Shown here piece by piece: positions 1 to 5,001 of a stretch of DNA of 5,001 nt. Within the stretch, counting starts at the first letter, position 1, and each line of letters starts with the position of its first letter. A program made the position numbers and the translations under genes. The DNA comes from Akkermansiaceae bacterium (GTDB lineage Bacteria > Verrucomicrobiota > Verrucomicrobiia > Verrucomicrobiales > Akkermansiaceae): assembly GCA_023300065.1 (NCBI GenBank), contig JALZWJ010000390.1, positions 1-5,001 of the forward strand, written 5' to 3'. The notes under the pieces were generated by a model. That model saw nothing but the letters and a program-made list of their open reading frames with translations, did no database searches and was not told the DNA's origin.

Positions 1-114
1 ATCATCGTCATGATCATTAAGAAGACCGTGGGCCTCCGCGTCACGGAAGAGCAAGAGAGCGAAGGACTGGATTCCGCTGAACACGGGGAAACTGCTTACA
101 ATCTTGATTCCTAA
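1..114 (+). CDS. amt: Ammonium transporter Amt, C-terminal end (partial)
   Basis: This is the 3' end of an Amt/MEP/Rh ammonium channel, open at the left edge of the window. Thirty-seven codons precede TAA at 112-114. The peptide starts with the end of the last membrane helix (IIVMIIKKT) and continues into the cytoplasmic tail GLRVTEEQESEGLD, then SAEHGETAYNLDS. From established knowledge, the pattern GLRV..E.E..GLD...HGE.AY is the conserved Amt C-terminal region; it couples the subunits of the trimer and is the contact zone for P-II (GlnK) proteins. A P-II gene lies about 2.3 kb away on the opposite strand (2440-2787), which supports the call. The common glnK-amtB operon order is broken up here. 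The protein is an inner-membrane channel for ammonium uptake. The family is very sure; the exact paralogue cannot be told from the tail alone. Confidence 0.93.
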   Translation: MIVMIIKKTVGLRVTEEQESEGLDSAEHGETAYNLDS

Positions 115-124
115 CTTTCGCCTC

Positions 125-158
125 CACGGTCCGATTTCTGTGAGGGAATCGGGACGTG
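125..158 (+). other. Imperfect hairpin downstream of amt
   Basis: CAC (125-127), GTC (129-131) and CGATT (132-136) can pair with AATCG (147-151), GAC (153-155) and GTG (156-158), leaving bulges at G128 and G152 and a 10-base loop. The hairpin begins 11 bases after the amt stop. No T-run follows (GTGTGTGCC), so it is not a classical intrinsic terminator. It may be a 3'-end stabilising or factor-dependent termination structure. The pairing is seen directly; the role is a guess. Confidence 0.35.
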
Positions 159-177
159 TGTGTGCCTTCCTAGTAAG

Positions 178-205
178 TCATGAGGCCGCGTCATGCGGGG
201 CATGA
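178..205 (+). other. Second hairpin in the amt-porin gap
   Basis: Outer arms TCATG (178-182) and CATGA (201-205) enclose inner arms CCGC (186-189) and GCGG (195-198), with a 5-base loop and a small internal loop. GTCATG is also directly repeated at 177-182 and 190-195. It lies about 150 bases upstream of the sigma-54 promoter, a distance at which enhancer-binding proteins often act. It could be a protein-binding inverted repeat or an RNA structure at the end of the amt transcript. No T-tract follows. Confidence 0.3.
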
Positions 206-350
206 ATCGCTTTCGAATCTAGATGAAAAGCATGGGGAAGTGCGTTAGGAGAACTCCTTAATTCTCTTAAAGTGAAGTGATTAGGGCGACGCCATACATT
301 TTTTGAATTCCAACTTATCACAACGTTTAATGAAACTAAGCATTGTTATT

Positions 351-366
351 TGGCACGCAAGTTGCT
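351..366 (+). promoter_or_regulatory. Sigma-54 (-24/-12) promoter of the porin gene
   Basis: The sequence TGGCACGCAAGTTGCT matches the RpoN consensus TGGCACR-N4-TTGCW. GG (352-353) and GC (364-365) are separated by exactly 10 bases, the spacing sigma-54 requires. The start of transcription would fall near 377, only about 4 bases before the ATG at 381, so the mRNA would be almost leaderless. A second promoter with the same layout precedes the P-II gene. Transcription would need RpoN and an AAA+ enhancer-binding protein, neither of which is encoded in the window. Confidence 0.8.
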
Positions 367-380
367 TTACTCCGAACGTC

Positions 381-1097
381 ATGAAAAAGACTTCTACTAT
401 TCTTGCAATTGGTTCCGGCCTCTTCCTTAGCAATGCACAAGCTGAGATTGAATCCGAATTTCACGTCGGTTATAACAGCGAATACATTTTCCGAGGTACT
501 GACCTTGGTGATGATGCTTACGAGTTTGGCCTTAACTTCGCTGGTTCTAGTGATTTCGGTCTAGATTGGTCTGCTGGTGTTTGGTCCATCTCTCCTGATG
601 GCTCTGATGGTAATGTCGACGAGCTCGACATCTATGCCGCAGTTTCTAAAGACTTCACCTACGGCACCGTCGCGGTTGGTTTCACCGCTTACACTTACGA
701 TGGTCCTATCCAAGACGATGCTGATGTCTTCATCAGCTTTGCCGCAGAGCCTCTCGAAGGATATGATGCGAGCCTTACCGTTTTCTTCGGAACTGACGGC
801 GCATTGGAAGACCAAGTTCTCCTAGAGCTGTCTGCTGGGCACTCTTTTTCGATTAGCGAGAGAGTCTCAGGTAACTTCGGTTTGACGTTCGGTTATATTG
901 CGGATGAGGGAGACGGTGGATATGCTCAAAGCGATGGCTCAGCCTATTTCTCGGCAACACTTTCATTAGATGTCGCTCTTAGCGATGAGATGACCTTCTC
1001 TCCTTATGTTTCCTTTATTGATGGAGATGACAGCCGCCTTGTTTCAACAGTGCAAGACGGAGTGATTGCGGGAGGAAGAGTTTCCTTCTCTTTCTAA
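381..1097 (+). CDS. TorF/Gcw_chp-family putative outer-membrane porin
   Basis: This gene encodes a 238-residue secreted beta-barrel protein. A signal peptide is clear: MKKTS at the N-terminus, a hydrophobic core (ILAIGSGLFL) and an AQA cleavage site at about residues 19-21. The mature chain opens with VGYNSEYIFRGTDLGD (about 29-44), the S.Y.FRG signature of the TIGR02001/Gcw_chp group. Alternating polar and hydrophobic strands with acidic turns follow, and the chain ends in SFSF with the C-terminal Phe expected of an outer-membrane barrel. The frame is open upstream to a TTG at 303. I prefer ATG 381 because the signal peptide begins there and the sigma-54 promoter lies inside the upstream extension. 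No Shine-Dalgarno sequence is visible. The family is often found beside glnK/amt genes (my recollection), which fits the neighbouring Amt and P-II. Its substrate is not known; a role in uptake of nitrogen compounds is inferred. Confidence 0.85.
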   Translation: MKKTSTILAIGSGLFLSNAQAEIESEFHVGYNSEYIFRGTDLGDDAYEFGLNFAGSSDFGLDWSAGVWSISPDGSDGNVDELDIYAAVSKDFTYGTVAVGFTAYTYDGPIQDDADVFISFAAEPLEGYDASLTVFFGTDGALEDQVLLELSAGHSFSISERVSGNFGLTFGYIADEGDGGYAQSDGSAYFSATLSLDVALSDEMTFSPYVSFIDGDDSRLVSTVQDGVIAGGRVSFSF

Positions 1098-1121
1098 GGG
1101 AAACATTCCGAATCCTTTTAG

Positions 1122-1158
1122 AAGGGAGTGGAGTCGTATGACTCCACTCCCTTTTTTT
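1122..1158 (+). terminator. Intrinsic terminator of the porin gene
   Basis: A perfect 12-base-pair stem (GGGAGTGGAGTC at 1124-1135 with GACTCCACTCCC at 1140-1151) closes a GTAT loop and is followed by seven T (1152-1158). It begins 25 bases after the porin stop. It is a strong rho-independent terminator that separates the porin from the sigma-factor gene. Confidence 0.95.
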
Positions 1159-1260
1159 GTGTGTTGAAGCGGAAATGAGAGAAAAGTGACTTTTTTTTCA
1201 GAAACCAAGAATTTTTCGAACGTGTCCTCCGTCTGACCTGTTGATGAGAGAGTTTACATT

Positions 1261-1268
1261 GTGATCAC
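1261..1268. promoter_or_regulatory. GTGATCAC palindrome upstream of the sigma-factor gene
   Basis: A perfect 8-base palindrome lies 47 bases before the ATG at 1316, within the only gene-free interval in front of that gene. It could be an operator half-pair. I could not assign convincing -35/-10 boxes around it. An 8-base palindrome alone is weak evidence. Confidence 0.2.
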
Positions 1269-1315
1269 GGTAGATGCACAAAACGTTTTCAAAAAATTAA
1301 CCCAAAAACCCAACT

Positions 1316-2206
1316 ATGAATACAGCTCCCCCCCGTTCAAGTAGTTCCAGTTCCCGTTACGATATCGATAATGGCATGCAGATTTACATGCGTGAAATCA
1401 GCGAGACGCCACTACTCACACCGAAAGAAGAAGTCGTTCTGGCAAAAAAAATCCAGAAAGGAGATGAGCGCGCCAGAACTGCCATGATCAAGGCGAATTT
1501 ACGACTCGTCGTGAAGATTGCCCAAGATTACTCGAACTACGGACTCCCATTGTCTGACCTGGTCTCAGAAGGCAATATTGGACTCATGAAAGCGGTGGAA
1601 CGGTTTGACCCCACTAAAGGAGGGAAGCTCTCCACTTATGGATCATGGTGGATCAAGCAATCCATTAAGAGAGCCCTCGCAAACCAAAGTAAGACGATTC
1701 GTCTTCCGGTTCATATGGTTGATAAAATTGCAAAGCTTCGCCGTATTTCAGGAATGCTCGCAGAGGCTTATGGCCGCGAGCCGACCGTTGAGGAGCTGAG
1801 TGAAGAAACCGGCATTCCTTTGAAGAAACTCGTTCTCTTGAAGCGTGCTGCTCAGCGCCCTACCTCGTTAGATGCTCCTATTGGAGATGAGGATAGCTCT
1901 AGTTTTTCCGAGGTCATCGGCGATGAACACGCCGTGAGCCCTTTCGATGCTCTTTCTGAAAAAAATATGTTTGGTCAGCTAGACGAGCTTATGGAAGTTC
2001 TTGATGAGAGAGAGTCTAAAATCATCGAGTCCCGCTTTGGTTTAGAAGGGAAAGACCCCATGACTTTAGAAGAAGTTGGGCAGGAATTTGGAGTGACTCG
2101 GGAAAGAATTCGTCAATTACAAAACATTGCGCTTGATAAGATGCGTAAAAATCTGCGAAAAAGAGAGAAGCCAAAGGAGGCTTTTCTTTCGAGAAAGGCC
2201 TCCTAA
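1316..2206 (+). CDS. RNA polymerase sigma-70 family factor (short, group-2-like)
   Basis: This 296-residue sigma factor directs RNA polymerase to -35/-10 promoters. A short Ser-rich N-terminus (SSSSSSR, 8-14) is followed by region 1.2 (about 16-48), 2.1-2.2 (about 53-95, with DLVSEGNIGLMKAVERFDP), 2.3-2.4 (about 100-134, with STYGSWWIKQ and SKTIRLPVHM), region 3 (about 135-190), and 4.1-4.2 (about 215-282, ending in VTRERIRQLQNIALDKMRK, the -35 recognition helix-turn-helix). It lacks the long N-terminal 1.1 region and the non-conserved insert of typical primary RpoD proteins, so I read it as a group 2, RpoS/SigB-of-cyanobacteria-like factor rather than the housekeeping sigma. One deviation: Leu105 stands where most primary sigmas have Phe in KFSTY. 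The start ATG 1316 has no Shine-Dalgarno; the leader is A-rich (AAAAAATTAACCCAAAAACC). It is flanked by terminators on both sides, so it is probably monocistronic. Confidence 0.93.
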   Translation: MNTAPPRSSSSSSRYDIDNGMQIYMREISETPLLTPKEEVVLAKKIQKGDERARTAMIKANLRLVVKIAQDYSNYGLPLSDLVSEGNIGLMKAVERFDPTKGGKLSTYGSWWIKQSIKRALANQSKTIRLPVHMVDKIAKLRRISGMLAEAYGREPTVEELSEETGIPLKKLVLLKRAAQRPTSLDAPIGDEDSSSFSEVIGDEHAVSPFDALSEKNMFGQLDELMEVLDERESKIIESRFGLEGKDPMTLEEVGQEFGVTRERIRQLQNIALDKMRKNLRKREKPKEAFLSRKAS

Positions 2207-2248
2207 GGTTAGATAACACAATCCATAGCGATTGGGATCGTAGGTGTG

Positions 2249-2281
2249 AAGAGCGGTGGGGGTAACCCTACCGCTCTTTTT
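2249..2281 (+). terminator. Intrinsic terminator of the sigma-factor gene
   Basis: AAGAGCGGT (2249-2257) pairs with ACCGCTCTT (2270-2278), extended inward by GGGG (2258-2261) with CCCT (2266-2269, one G-U pair). The loop is GTAA, a GNRA tetraloop, and a T-run ends at 2281. It lies about 42 bases after the stop codon. Confidence 0.93.
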
Positions 2282-2298
2282 CTATCCTGATTTATCGG

Positions 2299-2314
2299 CA
2301 CTATCAGAATAGTG
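2299..2314. other. Small perfect hairpin between convergent terminators
   Basis: CACTAT (2299-2304) and ATAGTG (2309-2314) form a perfect 6-base-pair stem with a CAGA loop. It lies between the terminator of the sigma-factor gene (+) and that of the P-II gene (-). It has no T-run and its function is unknown. Confidence 0.35.
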
Positions 2315-2339
2315 ACCAATCGTTCTATGAATGAGCTTC

Positions 2340-2372
2340 AAAAAAAAACCCACCATCAGTTGATGGTAGGTT
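2340..2372 (-). terminator. Intrinsic terminator of the P-II gene
   Basis: Read on the minus strand, AACCTACCATC and GATGGTGGGTT form an 11-base-pair stem (one U-G pair) around an AACT loop, followed by nine T (2348 down to 2340, part of which may extend the stem). It lies about 67 bases past the P-II stop codon. On the plus strand the hairpin has no T-tail, so it acts in one direction. Confidence 0.92.
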
Positions 2373-2439
2373 AGATATTGAGGATATGGAATGTCTAGGG
2401 AGCGACTCTATCTGACCTCATTCGGCCTAGATCAGAGTG

Positions 2440-2820
<381 letters not shown>

Positions 2821-2822
2821 TT

Positions 2823-2838
2823 AGCAAGGGCTGTGCCA
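2823..2838 (-). promoter_or_regulatory. Sigma-54 (-24/-12) promoter of the P-II gene
   Basis: On the minus strand the sequence TGGCACAGCCCTTGCT matches the RpoN consensus. GG (2837-2836) and GC (2825-2824) are 10 bases apart. Predicted transcription start is near 2812, giving a leader of about 25 bases before the ATG at 2787. The promoter lies in the 84-base gap after the deiodinase-like gene, so that gene's 3' end would carry any upstream activator sites. Confidence 0.82.
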
Positions 2839-2840
2839 GA

Positions 2841-2851
2841 TTCTAGTAGAA
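2841..2851. repeat. Short inverted repeat next to the P-II promoter
   Basis: TTCTA-G-TAGAA is a perfect 11-base inverted repeat lying 2 bases upstream of the -24 element. It is a candidate operator or overlapping-regulator site. Short A/T-rich palindromes also arise by chance. Confidence 0.2.
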
Positions 2852-2871
2852 ATGATTTTTTGTCTCAAGGC

Positions 2872-3528
2872 CTAGAGGTCCGTGATCATTTGCTCCGGTA
2901 ACTTGCGTTTCAGGTCCGGGACCTCGCAGTCTACCTCGGGGAAGCCGACAACCAAAAGGAGAAAGGGCTTCTCGGTTGTTGGGCGACCTAGGATTTGATT
3001 CAGAAATTTCATGGGGCTGGGCGTGTGGGTCAGGGTCGCGAGGCCCGCATTATGGAGAGCGGTGATTAAGAAGCCCGTTGCTAAACCGACCGACTCCTTT
3101 GGGTAATAAGTGCGTGAGCTTTGGCCATCTGGGAGGGTGACCTCTGATTTCTGAAAGATGGCAACTAGGGCGGGGGCCCGTTCCAAAAAGGGTTTCTCTG
3201 CATCTGTTCCAATAGGGGCCAGAGTTTGTAGCCATTCCTCAGGAGCGCGGGACGAGTAAAATTCCCTTTCTTCCTCCTCGGCGGCAAGGCGGACCTCGCG
3301 CTTAACCTCTGCAGAGCGAACCATACAGAAATGCCATGGTTGTAAATTGGCCCCATTTGGAGCGGTGACAGCGGCTTCCAGGCAGGCTTCTAGCACCCCA
3401 GCTGGGATTGGCCGGTCAGAGAAGCTCCGCACGCTCCGGCGCCTCACTAACTGATCGCGGAACTGCTGGGCGCGGGAGAGCATTTCACCTTCAGGGACTT
3501 CCTGAAAATTGAGTGGAATCTTGGACAT
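2872..3528 (-). CDS. Nitroreductase-fold flavoprotein, iodotyrosine deiodinase-like
   Basis: This 218-residue protein belongs to the FMN-dependent nitroreductase superfamily and resembles the iodotyrosine deiodinase (IYD) branch more than ordinary nitroreductases. The FMN-phosphate motif RRSVR (30-34) and [12 protein letters not shown] (56-67) sit near the N-terminus. EEEEREFY (84-91), a lid segment, [23 protein letters not shown] (141-163, middle) and [17 protein letters not shown] (181-197) follow, then VPDLKRK (203-209). By my manual comparison with remembered human IYD, the three residues that clamp the iodotyrosine amino acid group (Glu157, Tyr161, Lys182) have matches at the same spacing: Glu87, Tyr91 and Lys112. 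IYDs remove iodide or bromide from halotyrosines by reduction. The enzyme is a cytosolic homodimer by family analogy; no signal or membrane segment is present from ATG 3528. The gene lies downstream of a GntR regulator on the same strand with no clear terminator between. Specificity is inferred; an ordinary nitroreductase role remains possible. Confidence 0.88.
   Translation of the reverse strand: MSKIPLNFQEVPEGEMLSRAQQFRDQLVRRRSVRSFSDRPIPAGVLEACLEAAVTAPNGANLQPWHFCMVRSAEVKREVRLAAEEEEREFYSSRAPEEWLQTLAPIGTDAEKPFLERAPALVAIFQKSEVTLPDGQSSRTYYPKESVGLATGFLITALHNAGLATLTHTPSPMKFLNQILGRPTTEKPFLLLVVGFPEVDCEVPDLKRKLPEQMITDL
2912..2924. repeat. 13-base palindrome inside the end of the deiodinase-like gene
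   Basis: AGGTCC-G-GGACCT has perfect arms. It lies about 75 bases upstream of the P-II sigma-54 -24 element, where an enhancer-binding protein could sit. It also encodes part of VPDL, a conserved stretch, so coding constraint may explain it. Confidence 0.2.
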
Positions 3529-3562
3529 CTCGATGATTGCAAAGGTGTTTCGAGGGCGCTGA

Positions 3563-3596
3563 TACTCAGTTTACCAACAGCAGCAAGAGCTGAGTA
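3563..3596 (-). other. Inverted repeat before the deiodinase-like gene
   Basis: Arms TACTCAG (3563-3569) and CTGAGTA (3590-3596) form a 7-base-pair stem with a 20-base interior. The interior also holds part of a competing small hairpin (CAGC-TCTT-GCTG on the minus strand). It overlaps the last codons and stop of the tiny ORF and ends 34 bases before the ATG at 3528. Alternative pairings across a short ORF's stop would suit a translation-coupled attenuator, but there is no T-run. Confidence 0.35.
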
Positions 3597-3642
3597 AAGT
3601 GGTGGTAGTGAGGGCGGCGAGCATAAAGAAAGCGCGAGTCAT
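3571..3642 (-). CDS. Tiny lipoprotein-like or leader peptide ORF
   Basis: This 23-codon ORF runs from ATG 3642 to TAA. The peptide is MTRAFFMLAALTTTT then LLSSCCCW: one Arg, a hydrophobic stretch and a lipobox-like LSSC (17-20), followed by only CCW. It could be a minimal lipoprotein resembling the signal part of entericidin-type proteins, a regulatory leader peptide (three consecutive Cys codons and one Trp codon just before the stop), or the remains of an N-terminal extension. It is in the same frame as the deiodinase-like gene, separated from it by one TAA and 14 sense codons. It lies 61 bases after the GntR stop. No Shine-Dalgarno is seen, though the same holds for the real genes here. 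Whether it is expressed is unknown. Confidence 0.35.
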   Translation of the reverse strand: MTRAFFMLAALTTTTLLSSCCCW

Positions 3643-3703
3643 AAGGTCTGTTTTTAAGAAGGGAGTCGCTGAAAGGCGAGGGGCTTTTTTGAGAATCTTA
3701 CGC

Positions 3704-4381
3704 TTAGTTTTCAAGGTCCACATAGTGACGACGAGAGAGAATGAGGTGGCGTTTCATCGCATGCGCGGCCTCTTCTGATTTCCCATCAGAAATGGCTTCA
3801 TAGATTGTTTTATGCGTCGTGATGGCATTCTCATACCACTCCTCATTGCCCCGGTTAATGTTGGCAAATTCAATTGATCGCTTCTCCAAGGCGCTCAGAA
3901 CGATCGCGAAGAGGTTGTGTTTTGACCCCGCCGCAATCGCGAGATGGAAGGCGATGTCTGCTTCGCTGAATCGTTTCCGGTCTCCGCGAGAGTCCTCCAT
4001 TTTTTTCAGCGCGCGCTGCATGATGTTGATGATCTTCTCGCCGGCGTGAATCGCGGCGAGGCGTGCGCACTCGGTTTCTAGCAGAATACGGAAATCCATG
4101 AGTTCCAGATAGGTGTCATCGCCCGAGAGCACGGAGTAGGTCGCGACTGCTCCCGCGAGGGTTTCTAAACTGGGATCTGCGATGTAAGAGCCAGAGCCCT
4201 TTAGGGTGCGTAGCAGGCCCCGTCCGCGGAGTTGCTGGATTGCCTCGCGGATCACGGTTCGGCTGGCATCGAAGCGGGTGCAGAGTTTCTCCTCAGACGG
4301 GAGCCGCTCTCCTGGCTTGAGCTTGCCTTGCATGATTTCGTCTTCAAGCGCGTTGATGATAGTGGAGCTACGTTGACCCAT
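3704..4381 (-). CDS. GntR-family transcriptional regulator, FadR subfamily (FCD domain)
   Basis: This is a 225-residue DNA-binding repressor or activator. The N-terminal winged helix-turn-helix (about 1-70) shows the GntR signature: GERLPSEEKLCTRFDASRTV, then IREAIQQLRGRGLLRTLKGSGSYI, with wing glycines at 62-64. The C-terminal all-helical FCD ligand-binding domain (about 88-215) keeps the usual metal or ligand residues Asp142 and His146 (DIAFH), His190 (THKTIYEAI) and His212 (MKRHL). Family members bind small organic acids such as sugar acids, lactate or acyl-CoA; this one's ligand cannot be read from sequence. It is divergent from miaA, across a 205-base gap, and lies upstream of the tiny ORF and the deiodinase-like gene on the same strand, so it may control those and itself. 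The ATG at 4381 begins a full-length domain; no Shine-Dalgarno is visible. Confidence 0.92.
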   Translation of the reverse strand: MGQRSSTIINALEDEIMQGKLKPGERLPSEEKLCTRFDASRTVIREAIQQLRGRGLLRTLKGSGSYIADPSLETLAGAVATYSVLSGDDTYLELMDFRILLETECARLAAIHAGEKIINIMQRALKKMEDSRGDRKRFSEADIAFHLAIAAGSKHNLFAIVLSALEKRSIEFANINRGNEEWYENAITTHKTIYEAISDGKSEEAAHAMKRHLILSRRHYVDLEN

Positions 4382-4422
4382 GGCTTTTTAAAATTGGTGG
4401 AGAGGTGAGGTGACGGGAAAGG

Positions 4423-4436
4423 GAGCATTGAGCATT
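4423..4436. repeat. Tandem 7-base direct repeat upstream of the GntR gene
   Basis: GAGCATT occurs twice head to tail (4423-4429 and 4430-4436), 42-55 bases upstream of the GntR start. On the minus strand the adjoining TAGAAT resembles a -10 box, but no matching -35 box was found. It may be part of the promoter or operator region; it may also be chance. Confidence 0.2.
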
Positions 4437-4586
4437 CTAAGAAGAGAGAATGACTGTGCGTGAGACCGTTCTATCTTTAACAACTGGATTTGTCCAAAAA
4501 TACTCTCGTCGGCTCAAAATCAGCAAAATTGGTTTTTAACTCGCTCCTAGGTCGACTTCTTGACGTTCTTCTGCTCCTCTCCGCCC

Positions 4587-5001
4587 GTGTCTACTCCGTC
4601 TACCGATCCCTTGTATCTCTGTGGCCCTCTCGCTTCCGGGAAATCCGCTCTCGCCATTTCACTATGCCTTGAGCTCGATGGCGAAGTCGTGAATGCCGAT
4701 CCCTTCCAAGCTTATCGCGGATTGGAGATCCTCAGTGGCGCGCCGCATGAGGAGACCAAGGCCAAAGCCCCTCATCACCTCTACGGAGTTTTAGACCCAC
4801 AGGAAGAGTGCAGCCCGCTCGACTTCCACAAGTTGGTCACGCCCGTCATCGCCGAGATCCAGTCTCGTGGCAAACGCCCCATCGTGGTCGGTGGAAGCGG
4901 AGTTTATCTCAAGACCCTCACACACGGTCCATCGTCCATCCCAGAACGTGATGATGCCCTCCGCGCCAAGTTCGAAGAGCGCAGCAATGAAGACATCTTC
5001 A
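4587..5001 (+). CDS. miaA: tRNA dimethylallyltransferase MiaA, N-terminal part (partial)
   Basis: MiaA transfers a dimethylallyl group to N6 of A37 in tRNAs that read UNN codons, a cytosolic tRNA modification supporting reading accuracy. The gene runs off the right edge; 138 residues are visible of a family usually about 300 long. The P-loop GPLASGKS (13-20), VNADPFQAYRG (35-45, with the conserved Asp38), APHHLYGVLDP (61-71), DF (79-80), and GKRPIVVGGSGVYLKTL (95-111) follow the MiaA order. Ser is replaced by Pro39 after the Asp (usual DS.Q.Y). The frame is open only from 4551, after a TAG at 4548, and contains no ATG before the P-loop. GTG 4587 gives 12 residues before the P-loop and is my choice; TTG 4560 or TTG 4611 are alternatives. 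No Shine-Dalgarno helps decide. It is divergent from the GntR gene. Confidence 0.9.
   Translation, partial: MSTPSTDPLYLCGPLASGKSALAISLCLELDGEVVNADPFQAYRGLEILSGAPHEETKAKAPHHLYGVLDPQEECSPLDFHKLVTPVIAEIQSRGKRPIVVGGSGVYLKTLTHGPSSIPERDDALRAKFEERSNEDIF

Noticed and set aside
303..380. N-terminal extension of the porin from TTG 303
   Set aside because: It would bury the signal peptide 26 residues inside the protein and place the sigma-54 promoter within the gene. ATG 381 is better.
561..825. Overlapping open frames on both strands within the porin gene
   Set aside because: No family features. They overlap a gene with a signal peptide and barrel pattern, so they are shadows.
1240..1290. Sigma-70 promoter before the sigma-factor gene (TTGATG, TTTACA and TAGATG boxes)
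   Set aside because: No pair of boxes has 16-18 base spacing with acceptable matches.
3664..3696. Possible terminator after the GntR gene (TCGC/GCGA hairpin near a T6 run)
   Set aside because: The stem is only 4 base pairs, and the T-run is on the plus strand, which has no upstream gene to terminate.
3866..3885. TTGGCAAATTCAATTG as a third sigma-54 site
   Set aside because: The -12 GC is missing, and the site lies inside the GntR coding region with no gene to drive.
4451..4496. FadR-type operator in the GntR-miaA gap (GT-GAG-AC near 4460-4467; TGGA-TTTG-TCCA at 4485-4496)
   Set aside because: The first lacks the flanking T and A of the FadR-family consensus TNGTNNNACNA, and the second lacks the GT/AC core. 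Neither can be separated from chance.
4490..4672. 60-codon plus-strand frame beginning at TTG 4490
   Set aside because: It overlaps the P-loop region of miaA in another frame and has no recognisable features.

Overview
The window looks like an ordinary chromosomal segment of a Gram-negative bacterium. It probably comes from the Verrucomicrobiota or a nearby PVC lineage. That guess rests on the character of the short sigma factor (a KGGKLSTYGSWWIKQ region 2.3), on the near-absence of Shine-Dalgarno sequences before convincing start codons, and on an outer-membrane beta-barrel protein with a cleavable signal peptide. It is an inference, not a proof.

Left part (1-1158, + strand): the last 37 codons of an Amt ammonium transporter are followed by a 266-base gap with two hairpins. 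A textbook sigma-54 (-24/-12) promoter comes next, then a small TorF/Gcw_chp-type putative porin that ends in a strong intrinsic terminator. Middle (1159-2281, + strand): a stand-alone group-2-like sigma-70 factor of 296 residues, with its own GNRA-capped terminator. Right of this (2340-4381, - strand): a P-II protein (GlnB/GlnK type) with its own terminator and a second clear sigma-54 promoter. Upstream of it lie an iodotyrosine-deiodinase-like flavoprotein, a tiny 23-codon lipoprotein-like or leader ORF, and a FadR-type GntR regulator. The last three genes share a strand and have no convincing terminator between them. Right edge (4587-5001, + strand): the N-terminal part of miaA, reading from a non-ATG start and divergent from the GntR gene.

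How it fits together: Amt, the porin and P-II form a nitrogen-scavenging set. Amt moves ammonium across the inner membrane, P-II gates Amt and signals nitrogen status, and the porin is a plausible outer-membrane partner. The two sigma-54 promoters, on opposite strands before the porin and the P-II gene, tie both to the same regulatory input. The deiodinase-like enzyme, with the full substrate-clamp triad of the family, and its regulator look like a separate dehalogenation or nitroreductase unit. No mobile elements, CRISPR arrays, tRNAs or rRNAs were seen. The longest gene-free stretches are 115-380, 1098-1315, 2207-2439 and 4382-4586, each under 300 bases. The first three hold the promoter, hairpins and terminators listed. 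In the last I found only weak repeats and no promoter that I would defend.
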